The notes beneath the pieces are model-generated. The model did not search any database. It had not been told where the DNA came from and saw only the letters and a program-made list of their open reading frames with translations. Position numbers and translations under genes: made by a program. From Acidobacteriota bacterium (GTDB taxonomy: Bacteria > Acidobacteriota > Vicinamibacteria > Vicinamibacterales > UBA2999), in NCBI GenBank assembly GCA_020851565.1, contig JADZCN010000043.1:62001-126000 (forward strand): a stretch of DNA of 64,000 nt, in the 5' to 3' direction. This document shows, one piece after another, positions 57,082-64,000 of the stretch. Each line of letters begins with the position of its first letter. Position 1 is the first letter of the stretch.

Positions 57082-59805
57082 ATGCAACGTGCCTGGCCCC
57101 TGGCGGCCTGTCTCATCACCGGCGCGGCGCTCTACGTGGGCCGCGGCGTCCTTGATGCCGTGCTGGTTGACGGGCGGGCGGTCCGCGTGGCGCTGCTCCC
57201 CCCGTGGGAATCGCTCGTTGGCTTCCTCCTGCTCACGGGCCTGGGATTGTTCCTGCTACACCAGTTCAATCGGGTGCGGCGCCCGGCGGCCGAGCGCGCG
57301 ACGCTCGGTGCGCTGGTGGCGCCGGCGGTCGGCCTTGGAGTGCTGCTGGTGCCCTTCACGCCCGTGCTGCCGGACCGCTGGCCCGTCGTCCAGGCGCTGG
57401 CGGGCCCCATGGGCTGGCTGGTGTGGCTGGCCGTGGGCGGGCTGCTGCTCTGGACGTGGTGGCAGCACGGGCTGATCGCAGCCGGGTGGTTTGCGCGGCG
57501 CAGCCTCGCACAGGCGACGGTGATGATTGGCCTGGCGACGGCGGTCGTGAGCGGCGTGACGGCCGCGCGGCTGACCAATACCGTCCTGTTCCCCGCCGGC
57601 GACGAGCCGCACTACCTGGTCATCGCGCAGAGCCTGTGGCGCGACGGCGACTTCAAGATCGAGAACAACCACCAGCGGGGTGACTACCGCGAGTACTTCC
57701 CGCGCGATCTGGAACCGCACTACCTCACGCGAGGCGCCGACGGCGAGATCTATTCCATCCACCCGGTCGGCCTGCCCATCGTCCTGGCGCCGGTGTACGC
57801 GCTGGGCGGCTACCGGGCGGTGCTGCTGGCGCTCATCGCGATGGCCGCGGCAGCCGCGGCCCTGATGTGGCGCTGGGTGGCCACGGCCACGGGCTCGCGT
57901 GGCGCCGCCACGTTTGCCTGGGCGGTCATCGCGGGGTCGGCGCCGTTCCTGTTCAACAGCTTCACGGTGTACCCGGAGATCGCCGCCGCCCTCGCGGTGA
58001 TGGTGGCGATGACGACGCGAAACCCGGTCGTGCTGGGGTTGGCGTGCGGCGCGCTGCCCTGGCTGAGCACGAAGTACGCGCCGATGTCGGCGGTGCTGCT
58101 TGTCACGGGGACAGTCCCTGTGACAATTGTCACAGGGACTGTCCCCGTCTCAATTTCTGCGATCGCACGGGCGGCGGGGCCGTACGGCACCTTGCTGGCG
58201 GCGTGGTTCGCGTTCTTCTACTGGATCTGGGGGACGCCCATGCCGCAGGCGCCCTACGGCGCCATGGTCCAGACGACGCCGTGGAACCTGGTGTTCGGCG
58301 CGCCCGGCCTGCTCTTCGACCAGGAGTACGGCCTGCTGCCCTACGCCCCGGCGTACATCCTGGCCGCCACGGGCCTGTGGACCCTCTGGCGCGCGGGTGG
58401 CGACCGCCGCTGGACGGCGGTCCGCATCGTCCTGGTGTTCGGCGCATTGCTCGGCACCGTCGGCGCGTTCCGAATCTGGTGGGGCGGCTCGGCCTCGCCC
58501 GGGCGCCCGCTGGCGTCAGGCCTGCTCGTGCTGGGCCTGCCCATCGCAACGGCGTTTGCCGCCGCCCCCATGGGCTCCGCCCGGCGGGCCGGACAGCACC
58601 TGTTGATGTGGATCGGCGCCGGCATCGCGCTCACGATGACCTTCGCGCAGCAGGGCTTCCTCATCGCCAACGGCCGTGATGGCACTTCGAGCCTGCTCGA
58701 GTGGTGGTCGCCGCGGTGGGAGCTGTGGACGCTTGCGCCGAGCTTCATCCATCACGAGGCCGCGACGGCCCTGGCGCACGCGCTCGCATGGCTCGTCGTG
58801 GCGGGAGCAGCGGCGTGGGCGCTCGGGCGCGTGGCCACCAGGAAGCCGGCCACCGCCACGCTGGCCGCGATGGGCGCGCTCGGCGCTGGCCTGATCGCCG
58901 TGTCGGTCATCCTCCCCGCGCTGCCCGATGATCCGCCGATGCCGCGCGTCGACCTGCGGGCGCGGTCGCGCCTGCCGGCGCTGGACCACTACGACACGCG
59001 CGCGCGACCGGCTGCCGTGGTGTTCGATCCGCTGCGCAAGGCCAGTGCGACCGAGATGCTGCCGGCGATGACACTGAGCGTGGAGCCGGGGCTCAGGTCC
59101 GATCCGCAGCCGGTGCGCGTGCTGCACAACGGTCGCTTCTCACTGCCGGCCGGCACTTACCGGGTGGACGTCCGCTTCGCGCCCGGGCAACCGGCCGCGG
59201 CCGACACGGTCGCACTGCAGGTGGGCCGCGTGGGCCCTCCGGTCGACACGTGGTCGGTGGCACCCGCCACGGGGACGCTGATCCACACCGTGCACCTGCC
59301 GCTGGACGCGGGGTTCGTCGGCTTCCGCGGGACACGCGAGATGGAGCAGGTCATCGAGGCCATCACGATCACGCCCGTCGCCGTGGTGAGCGAGGGGGAA
59401 CGCGCGCACACGCCGCCGGTGCTCGGCGCCGCGCAATACGGCACGTCGCTGGTGCTCCTGCACGACGACCAGGTGGATCCGGAATCCGCAGGCTTCTGGG
59501 TGCTCGGACGGCGGCCGACCGCTCTGAGTATCGCAGGAGTGCCCGAAGCGGCCACCCCGACGACGCTCCGGCTGCGAAGCCGCGTCGGCGGGAATGAAGT
59601 GACGCTCCGCACGCGCGGCTGGCGGCGCGTGGTCACCCTGGATGCCGAGACGCCGGTAGACGTCGAACTGCCGGCACCGGCGCATGGCGTGGTCGAGCTG
59701 ACCATCCACACCAGCAGCGGCTTCTCACCGAGTGACCGCGACGCGGCATCGCGCGACCGGCGGTTCCTGGGGGTGTGGGTCGAGGTACCGAATGGCGTCC
59801 ATTGA
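57082..59805 (+). CDS. Large GT-C-like membrane protein carrying an internal palindromic repeat
   Basis: A 907-residue protein with about twelve to fourteen transmembrane segments through ~600 and a large external C-terminal part (~640-907, beta-rich). FPAGDEPHYLVIAQSLWRDG and PVGLPIVLAPVYALGGYR resemble the first external loop of ArnT/PMT-type glycosyltransferases (acidic residues D-E-P-H). It is a paralogue in plan of the 51951 protein. A 44-base perfect palindrome (58105-58148) is read in frame as VTGTVPVTIVTGTVPV inside a loop or helix. Its stop codon lies in the following GATTG repeat. The donor and acceptor are unknown. Confidence 0.65.
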   Translation: MQRAWPLAACLITGAALYVGRGVLDAVLVDGRAVRVALLPPWESLVGFLLLTGLGLFLLHQFNRVRRPAAERATLGALVAPAVGLGVLLVPFTPVLPDRWPVVQALAGPMGWLVWLAVGGLLLWTWWQHGLIAAGWFARRSLAQATVMIGLATAVVSGVTAARLTNTVLFPAGDEPHYLVIAQSLWRDGDFKIENNHQRGDYREYFPRDLEPHYLTRGADGEIYSIHPVGLPIVLAPVYALGGYRAVLLALIAMAAAAAALMWRWVATATGSRGAATFAWAVIAGSAPFLFNSFTVYPEIAAALAVMVAMTTRNPVVLGLACGALPWLSTKYAPMSAVLLVTGTVPVTIVTGTVPVSISAIARAAGPYGTLLAAWFAFFYWIWGTPMPQAPYGAMVQTTPWNLVFGAPGLLFDQEYGLLPYAPAYILAATGLWTLWRAGGDRRWTAVRIVLVFGALLGTVGAFRIWWGGSASPGRPLASGLLVLGLPIATAFAAAPMGSARRAGQHLLMWIGAGIALTMTFAQQGFLIANGRDGTSSLLEWWSPRWELWTLAPSFIHHEAATALAHALAWLVVAGAAAWALGRVATRKPATATLAAMGALGAGLIAVSVILPALPDDPPMPRVDLRARSRLPALDHYDTRARPAAVVFDPLRKASATEMLPAMTLSVEPGLRSDPQPVRVLHNGRFSLPAGTYRVDVRFAPGQPAAADTVALQVGRVGPPVDTWSVAPATGTLIHTVHLPLDAGFVGFRGTREMEQVIEAITITPVAVVSEGERAHTPPVLGAAQYGTSLVLLHDDQVDPESAGFWVLGRRPTALSIAGVPEAATPTTLRLRSRVGGNEVTLRTRGWRRVVTLDAETPVDVELPAPAHGVVELTIHTSSGFSPSDRDAASRDRRFLGVWVEVPNGVH
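58105..58148. repeat. 44-base perfect palindrome inside a coding sequence
   Basis: The half-site ACGGGGACAGTCCCTGTGAC is followed by AA, and then by its exact reverse complement. The centre is CAATTG. Nested inside each arm is a small inverted repeat, GGGACAGTCCC. A related 13-base element GGGGACAGACCCC lies at 17878-17890 in the anti-sigma gene. Such arms resemble REP/RAYT-type palindromes, but no transposase is in the window. Confidence 0.9.
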
Positions 59806-60001
59806 GCGATTGCCGATTGACGATTGGCGATTCACTGGGTGATTGGTGACTGGGCATTGAGCATTGGATCGGGTGATTGGGTGATTGGGTGATTGGTGCA
59901 ATCGCAGAATCGCCCACTCGCCAATGGAATGTCCCGATGCGCCAATCGCCATTCACCCAATGAGTCGTCAATCAGCAATCACCAATCGTCAATGGGCGCG
60001 G
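59803..60001. repeat. GATTG/CAATC repeat tract (copy 6), inverted arms
   Basis: It starts GTCCATTGAGCGATTGCCGA, the TGA of the upstream stop codon being part of it, and continues with GATTGACGATTGGCGATTC and GGGTGATTGGGTGATTGGG. The second half is the reverse-complement type ending CAATCACCAATCGTCAATGG. It covers the whole gap before pdxH. Confidence 0.78.
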
Positions 60002-60007
60002 TACACT
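60002..60007 (+). promoter_or_regulatory. -10 box (TACACT) close to pdxH
   Basis: TACACT at 60002-60007 ends seven bases before the pdxH ATG and follows the repeat tract. A leaderless start is plausible. Confidence 0.4.
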
Positions 60008-60014
60008 CAGCGGT

Positions 60015-60650
60015 ATGTCGATCGCAGATATCCGGCGCGAGTACCGCAGCCACTCCCTCCTGGAGCACGAAGCGGCTGACGATCCCATCGAACAGTTCCA
60101 CCGCTGGTTCAACGAGGCGCTCCGCGCCGAGTCGCTGGAGGTGAACGCGATGACGCTGGCCACGATCACGCCCGCCGGCGATCCGGCGGCGCGGACCGTG
60201 CTGCTCAAGGGCTTCGACGAGAGCGGCTTCGTCTTCTACACGAACTACGAGAGCGCCAAGGGCCAGGACCTGGCCGCACACCCGCGCGCGGCGCTGCTCT
60301 TCTTCTGGGCCGAGCTCGAGCGGCAGGTGCGCATCACGGGCGACGTCGCGAAGGTGTCGCGCGAAGAGGCGGCCGAGTATTTCCAGTCGCGCCCGCGCGA
60401 CAGCCAGGTTGGCGCCTGGGTTTCGCCGCAGAGCCAGGTCATCCCGCATCGCAACGTGCTGCAGGAGAACTTCGAGTCGTTGACGGCGCAGCACGAGGGC
60501 GCGTTCGTGCCGCTCCCGCCGTTCTGGGGCGGCTACCGCGTCTCGCCGGAGCGGATGGAGTTCTGGCAAGGACGACCGAACCGCCTGCACGACCGCTTGC
60601 TCTACACGCGGACCGACGGGAAGTGGAAGCGCGTGCGGCTGGCGCCGTAA
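60015..60650 (+). CDS. pdxH: Pyridoxamine 5'-phosphate oxidase
   Basis: A 211-residue FMN enzyme that makes pyridoxal phosphate from pyridoxamine or pyridoxine phosphate. Family segments are EAADDPIEQFHRWFNEALRA, then RTVLLKGFDESGFVFYTNYE with SAKGQDLAAHP (FMN site), VRITGDVAKVSREEAAEYFQ, and FWGGYRVSPERMEFWQGRPN with R-L-H-D-R near the end. All conserved parts and the usual length are present. It converges on the PhzF gene with a short gap. Confidence 0.96.
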   Translation: MSIADIRREYRSHSLLEHEAADDPIEQFHRWFNEALRAESLEVNAMTLATITPAGDPAARTVLLKGFDESGFVFYTNYESAKGQDLAAHPRAALLFFWAELERQVRITGDVAKVSREEAAEYFQSRPRDSQVGAWVSPQSQVIPHRNVLQENFESLTAQHEGAFVPLPPFWGGYRVSPERMEFWQGRPNRLHDRLLYTRTDGKWKRVRLAP

Positions 60651-60657
60651 GGGCCGC

Positions 60658-61617
60658 CTACCGCAGGCCCACGTCGATCCTTCCCTCCCCCACCTTCACC
60701 GCCTGCCCGCCCACCTGCACGCGGGTGATGACGTGCGGAGAATCGGCGTGGATGCGCATGTGAATCCGGCTCGGCCGCTTCATGCGCACGCCCTGCAGGC
60801 TCACCATGTCGAGCCACCCCGCCGCGGGCACCAGTTCGTGCGCCACCAGGTAGCAGCCCAGCGGACCACTGGCCCCGCCCGTGGCCGGATCCTCCGGCAC
60901 GCCCAGCCCGGGCGCGAACATGCGCGAGTACACCGTGACGTCCGCCCCAGCGCGCTCGAGCGAGAAGATGAACACACCCACGAGCGGCGAATCGAACGCG
61001 CTCGTCAGCTGGCGCAGCGCACCCACGTCGGCCTCGGCCCGGTCCACGTCCGCGCGCGACGCGAGCGGCACGTAGAGGAACGGCACGCCGCACGACACCT
61101 CTTCGATGGGCAGCCCTTCATGCCGCGCCGACCGATCCACCCCGATTGCGCGCAGCACGTCGGCCTCCGCGGCCGTCGGCTTCCGCGTCTCGGGCAGGCG
61201 CTGGTCCATCCACGCAAACGCTAACGCAGATGGCGCAGAGGACGCAGATGGCGCAGATGGCGCAGATGGTGCAGATGGGTGCCAGATGAGCTCGACCGGC
61301 GTGGGGCCCACGCCCAGGCCGAACGTGAATCGCTCTGTCCCCGGCTTGATCACGCCCGAGTCCGCCAGCGCGAACGTGGTGCCGATGGTGGGATGGCCTG
61401 CCATCGGCAACTCCGCGCCCGGCGTGAAGATGCGCATCCGGACGTCCGTCCCTGGCGCCTCGGCCGGCAGCAGGAACGTGCACTCCGAGAAGTTCATCTC
61501 GCGGGTGATGGTCTGCATCAGCTCCGGCGACATCCCGCGCGCGTCGGGAAACACCGCCAGCTGATTGCCCTCGAACGGGCGGTTCGTGAAGACGTCGTAG
61601 TGGAGGTAGGGGATCAT
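60658..61617 (-). CDS. PhzF-family protein with an in-frame repeat insertion
   Basis: A 319-residue PhzF/diaminopimelate epimerase-like fold protein. N-terminal YDVFTNRPFEGNQLAVFPDA, TREMNFSECTFLLPAEAPGT with the catalytic glutamate, MAGHPTIGTTFALADSGVI and the C-terminal PATGGASGPLGCYL are family-typical. Between ~118 and 136 a run of Ser-Ala-Pro (SAPSAPSAPSASSAPSALA) is encoded by six copies of a GCAGATGGC-type 9-base repeat, an in-frame insertion in a loop. The start lies inside a GGATCAG repeat, so no Shine-Dalgarno is seen. Members act as isomerases; the substrate is unknown. Confidence 0.88.
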   Translation of the reverse strand: MIPYLHYDVFTNRPFEGNQLAVFPDARGMSPELMQTITREMNFSECTFLLPAEAPGTDVRMRIFTPGAELPMAGHPTIGTTFALADSGVIKPGTERFTFGLGVGPTPVELIWHPSAPSAPSAPSASSAPSALAFAWMDQRLPETRKPTAAEADVLRAIGVDRSARHEGLPIEEVSCGVPFLYVPLASRADVDRAEADVGALRQLTSAFDSPLVGVFIFSLERAGADVTVYSRMFAPGLGVPEDPATGGASGPLGCYLVAHELVPAAGWLDMVSLQGVRMKRPSRIHMRIHADSPHVITRVQVGGQAVKVGEGRIDVGLR

Positions 61618-61787
61618 GTCAGGGGTCAGGGATCAGGGATCAGGGATCAGGGATCAGGGATCAGGGATCAGGGATCAGGGATCAGGGATCGGGGATCAGG
61701 GATCGGGGATCAGGGGTCAGCGATCTCGATTCAAGACCTCAAAACCTCAAGACCTCAAGACTCCACGACCCAAGCCCCAAGCCCTCA
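61618..61787. repeat. 7-base GGATCAG array and a GGTCTTGAG-type tail
   Basis: From 61618 to ~61720 the DNA is a run of GGATCAG units with a few GGATCGG variants. From ~61735 it changes to CTCAAGACCTCAAGAC-type words, the reverse complement of the GGTCTTGAG units at 46401-46518. It fills the gap between the PhzF start and the ATP-grasp stop. No gene is present. Confidence 0.85.
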
Positions 61788-62819
61788 CTATCCAATATCG
61801 TGCGCCATGCGCGACGGCCGCCACTGCAGCCCCAGGTTCATGATCTTGTCCAGCAGCGGCCCGTACTCCACGCCGGCGTGCCGCGCCGACTCGGCGAAGT
61901 CCTCGCCCTGCGCGAGCTGCGGGTTCGGGTTCGCCTCGATCACGAACAGCTTGCCGTCCTCGCGCAGGCGCAGGTCGATGCGCGCGTAGCCGGACAGGTC
62001 CAGCGCGCGGTACGCACGTCGAGCCAGGTGCTGCACCTGCAGCGCCACCTCCGGCGCCAGCTGCGCCTCGGCGGTCTCGATGCCGTGCTTCTTCTGGTAC
62101 GCCACGCTCCACTTCACGCGCTCGGTGGCGATGTGCCAGCTGTTCTCCCCCATCTTCGCGAACGACATCTCCCACACCGGGAACACCTGCAGTCGCAGGT
62201 TCCCCATCACGCCGACGTACAGCTCGCGTCCATCGACGTACTGCTCGACGATGGCGGCGGTGCCGATGGACTGGTGGATGAACTGCACGCGCCTGGCGAG
62301 CTGCTCCTCGTTGGCCACCACCGACGCCTGCGAGATGCCGATGGACGACTCGTAGGTGGGCGACTTCACGATGAGCGGGAACTTCAGCTTCTTCGGCACC
62401 GAGGGCTTCCGGTTGAGCGGTACCACGGTGAAGTCCGGCGCGGGCACCCGGTGATACGCGAAGAGCTTCTTCGAGAGCGACTTGTCGCGCGCGAGCGTCA
62501 GGCCGCGCGGGTTGCACCCGGTGTAGGGCAGCCGCAGCAGCTCCAGGTAGCTCACGACGTTCTGGTCGAAGACGCCGATATCCGCGAACGCCTCCATCAG
62601 GTTGAAGACGATGTCGGGCTTGAACTCCTCGACGTTCTGGCGGATCGGCGTGAGATCGTCGGGCACGCCGATGACGCGCAGCTCGTAGCCGCCCGCCCTG
62701 AGCGTGGAGACGACATCCCATTCCATGCGCCACGACGCCGTCGGGACGTCGGCCAGGTTCGGCGCCTCCGGGGGCACGAGGTCCTTGTGGACGAGGACGA
62801 GCACACGACGAATCGTCAT
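61788..62819 (-). CDS. ATP-grasp ligase (D-Ala-D-Ala ligase-like)
   Basis: A 343-residue ATP-grasp enzyme. N-terminal preATP-grasp part (VLVLVHKDLVPPEAPNLADV, PDIVFNLMEAFADIGVFDQN) with NPRGLTLARDKSLSKKLFA is followed by the ATP-binding core PLIVKSPTYESSIGISQASV and VDGRELYVGVMGNLRLQVFP. The metal/acceptor end is ARIDLRLREDGKLFVIEANP with NPQLAQGEDFAESA. It joins a carboxylate to an amine or thiol at ATP cost; D-alanine specificity is not assured. ATG 62819 overlaps the upstream peptidase stop (ATGA), so the two are translated together. Confidence 0.88.
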   Translation of the reverse strand: MTIRRVLVLVHKDLVPPEAPNLADVPTASWRMEWDVVSTLRAGGYELRVIGVPDDLTPIRQNVEEFKPDIVFNLMEAFADIGVFDQNVVSYLELLRLPYTGCNPRGLTLARDKSLSKKLFAYHRVPAPDFTVVPLNRKPSVPKKLKFPLIVKSPTYESSIGISQASVVANEEQLARRVQFIHQSIGTAAIVEQYVDGRELYVGVMGNLRLQVFPVWEMSFAKMGENSWHIATERVKWSVAYQKKHGIETAEAQLAPEVALQVQHLARRAYRALDLSGYARIDLRLREDGKLFVIEANPNPQLAQGEDFAESARHAGVEYGPLLDKIMNLGLQWRPSRMAHDIG

Positions 62820-63847
62820 AGCGCCACCCGGTGGCGGCCGCTGTGCAGGTAGTTCATCACCTGCACGGTCAGCAGCACGGTGAATTCCTGGCGTGCCTGG
62901 TCCTCCGGCAGTGCCATCCGCAGCTTCAGCTCGCGCGACCTCGCCATCATGTCCTCGAGCACCTTGTCGATGGTGTACTGGTAGATGCCGGTCCACTCGG
63001 CCACCATGCGGCGCACGGCGCGCCGGTGGCGCTGGATGAACTGGACGGCGGTGGGACGATCGGCGTGCTCGGCCGCGTCCGAGAACAGCCGCCGCAGGTC
63101 GCGATCGTAGAACGCCGGATGGTCCACGCCGTAATGACGCCGCTTGCGGCGATAGTGTTGCCGCAGCGTCTTGCGCTGCCGGCGCAGCGGGTCCACCTCG
63201 TCGCCGGCCGCCACGAGCGCCGGCTTCCCCGCCAGCGATCGCATCAGGCGATCCATGTACTCCAGCTTCTTGATCGCCGGCCACCCCGCATAGCGCTGCT
63301 CCCAGTTCGCGCCGGGCGTGAGCCACAGCGCGAAGGTCTCCGCGAAGTCCTCGTCCGGGTGGCTCTGCGCGTACCACGGGTCCAGGTGCAGCACGAAGCT
63401 CTTGCTGTACGGCTTCGGCGTGTAGAACTCGGGGTACGGCAGCGACGACTTCCCGAAGAGCTCGCGCCGCTGCTTGCGCAATCGCAGCTTGTAGGCGTTA
63501 TCGACCACGTGGCCGGCCTCGTGCCGGAGGATGCGCATGCACCACTCGTGCTCGCCGCCCTCCACGGCCAGCATCTGGGCCTGCTCGAGCTTCTCGAGCC
63601 GCGGGTGCGCCAGGTAGAACGGCACGGCCATCGAGGCGTGGCCGTCGGGCGTGAACCACTCTTCGGCGAGGTAGAAGTGAATCGGGAAGTCGAGCCCGCG
63701 CGAGGTGAGCTCGGCCTTGAGCTGCGCCACGCGCGCCTCCATCACCGTCCCTGCCAGCGTGAGCGGCAGGTCCGAGAGCCGGAGATCGAGCAGCGACTCG
63801 TCGGGCAGCTCGGCCCAGTTGTCCGGCACGGGATGGGCGCGGGCCAT
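62816..63847 (-). CDS. Putative zinc metallopeptidase of the Peptidase_Mx type
   Basis: A 343-residue protein. The zinc motif HEAGH is in MRILRHEAGHVVDNAYKLRL (~112-118), a classic HExxH followed by DEDFAETFALWLT (~167-179), which places the third ligand glutamate like the family. FYLAEEWFTPDGHASMAVPF and the basic RRQRKTLRQHYRRKRRHYG are other visible parts. No signal peptide is seen, so it should be cytoplasmic. It overlaps the ATP-grasp gene by four bases. A natural reading is a ligase-peptidase pair acting on the same peptide, but that is inference. Confidence 0.82.
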   Translation of the reverse strand: MARAHPVPDNWAELPDESLLDLRLSDLPLTLAGTVMEARVAQLKAELTSRGLDFPIHFYLAEEWFTPDGHASMAVPFYLAHPRLEKLEQAQMLAVEGGEHEWCMRILRHEAGHVVDNAYKLRLRKQRRELFGKSSLPYPEFYTPKPYSKSFVLHLDPWYAQSHPDEDFAETFALWLTPGANWEQRYAGWPAIKKLEYMDRLMRSLAGKPALVAAGDEVDPLRRQRKTLRQHYRRKRRHYGVDHPAFYDRDLRRLFSDAAEHADRPTAVQFIQRHRRAVRRMVAEWTGIYQYTIDKVLEDMMARSRELKLRMALPEDQARQEFTVLLTVQVMNYLHSGRHRVAL

Positions 63848-63862
63848 GGGCTGGACGCGGTG

Positions 63863-64000
63863 TCAGGGCACGATGGCCGCAATCGGCACGGACGCGGTGA
63901 GCACGCGATCCCTGCGCCACGCCACGAGCACGCGATCCCCGACGCGCGCCATGTGCGGCACGCCGGTCGCGCGGCCGCTCACGCTTTGCGCCACCACGAT
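63863..64000 (-). CDS. C-terminal end of an unidentified protein, possibly BNR/sialidase-like (cut by window edge)
   Basis: The last 45 residues of a minus-strand gene: it contains GRATGVPHMARVGDRVLVAW and ends IAAIVP before TGA at 63863. The pattern G-x-P-x-M-A-R-x-G-D-R-x-x-x-A-W is typical of the final propeller blade of exo-sialidase-like (BNR) proteins. The identification is weak because most of the gene is outside the window. It lies 15 bases upstream of the peptidase gene and may belong to the same unit. Confidence 0.5.
   Translation of the reverse strand: MVVAQSVSGRATGVPHMARVGDRVLVAWRRDRVLTASVPIAAIVP

Overview
The window is very GC-rich, tightly packed chromosomal DNA. Its gene families point to a soil-type acidobacterium of the Vicinamibacteria kind, or a close relative. 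It holds exported DUF1501/DUF1800 and DUF1552/DUF1592 proteins, a TonB-dependent receptor with a carboxypeptidase-regulatory N-terminal domain, a sortilin-like BNR protein, a tight-adherence (Tad) pilus locus, and many low-complexity intergenic tandem repeats. That assignment is inference from gene content; no rRNA or marker gene fixes it.

Layout. (1) 1-6772, minus strand: a Tad locus running flp-flp-flp-cpaA-tadE-cpaB-cpaC-tadG-cpaE-cpaF. CpaF is cut by the window edge. Most spacings are short or overlapping, consistent with one operon that starts from a 308-base AT-richer region (6773-7080). (2) 7081-13394, minus: DUF192 protein, TonB-like protein, lectin-domain protein, then a DUF1800 (with FN3 domains) / DUF1501 pair. 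(3) 13475-19426: AzlCD amino-acid exporter, an OFA-type MFS transporter with no normal start codon, a Tat-type dienelactone hydrolase, an ECF sigma/anti-sigma pair, and a frameshifted acetyltransferase. (4) 19513-23650, plus: amidase-GerMN-rph-rdgB, four genes overlapping by a few bases (peptidoglycan cleavage and nucleotide/RNA housekeeping), then a TetR regulator. (5) 23691-29671, minus: an epimerase, a cystathionine synthase-type enzyme under a SAM-I riboswitch, tRNA-Pro(UGG) on the plus strand, and NatAB plus a lipoprotein hydrolase. (6) 29907-36058, plus: TonB receptor followed by a sortilin-like BNR protein.

(7) 36280-49089, minus: the most unusual region. A three-gene module of a haem-motif DUF1592-type protein, a Tat-exported DUF1552 protein and a secreted ankyrin protein occurs twice in tandem in the same order, ending with a secreted HpcH/HpaI-type aldolase. 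Both ankyrin proteins are the same length and end in nearly the same HKCVxC tail. The set looks like a duplicated extracytoplasmic system of unknown function. (8) 49214-64000: YdeI-type protein with ROK kinase, two large GT-C-like membrane proteins, a methyltransferase, a D-aminoacylase-type lipoprotein, pdxH, PhzF, and an ATP-grasp/zinc-peptidase gene pair. The minus strand at the right edge holds the end of another gene.

Intergenic DNA is the second notable theme. At least six gaps carry a degenerate GATTG/CAATC repeat family that often begins at or overlaps a stop codon. Other gaps carry different tandem repeats with units of 7 to 18 bases. Two repeat types have entered coding sequence in frame. 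A perfect 44-base palindrome lies inside a membrane-protein gene. Several genes have a good -10 box only 5-13 bases before the start codon, suggesting leaderless or near-leaderless transcripts.
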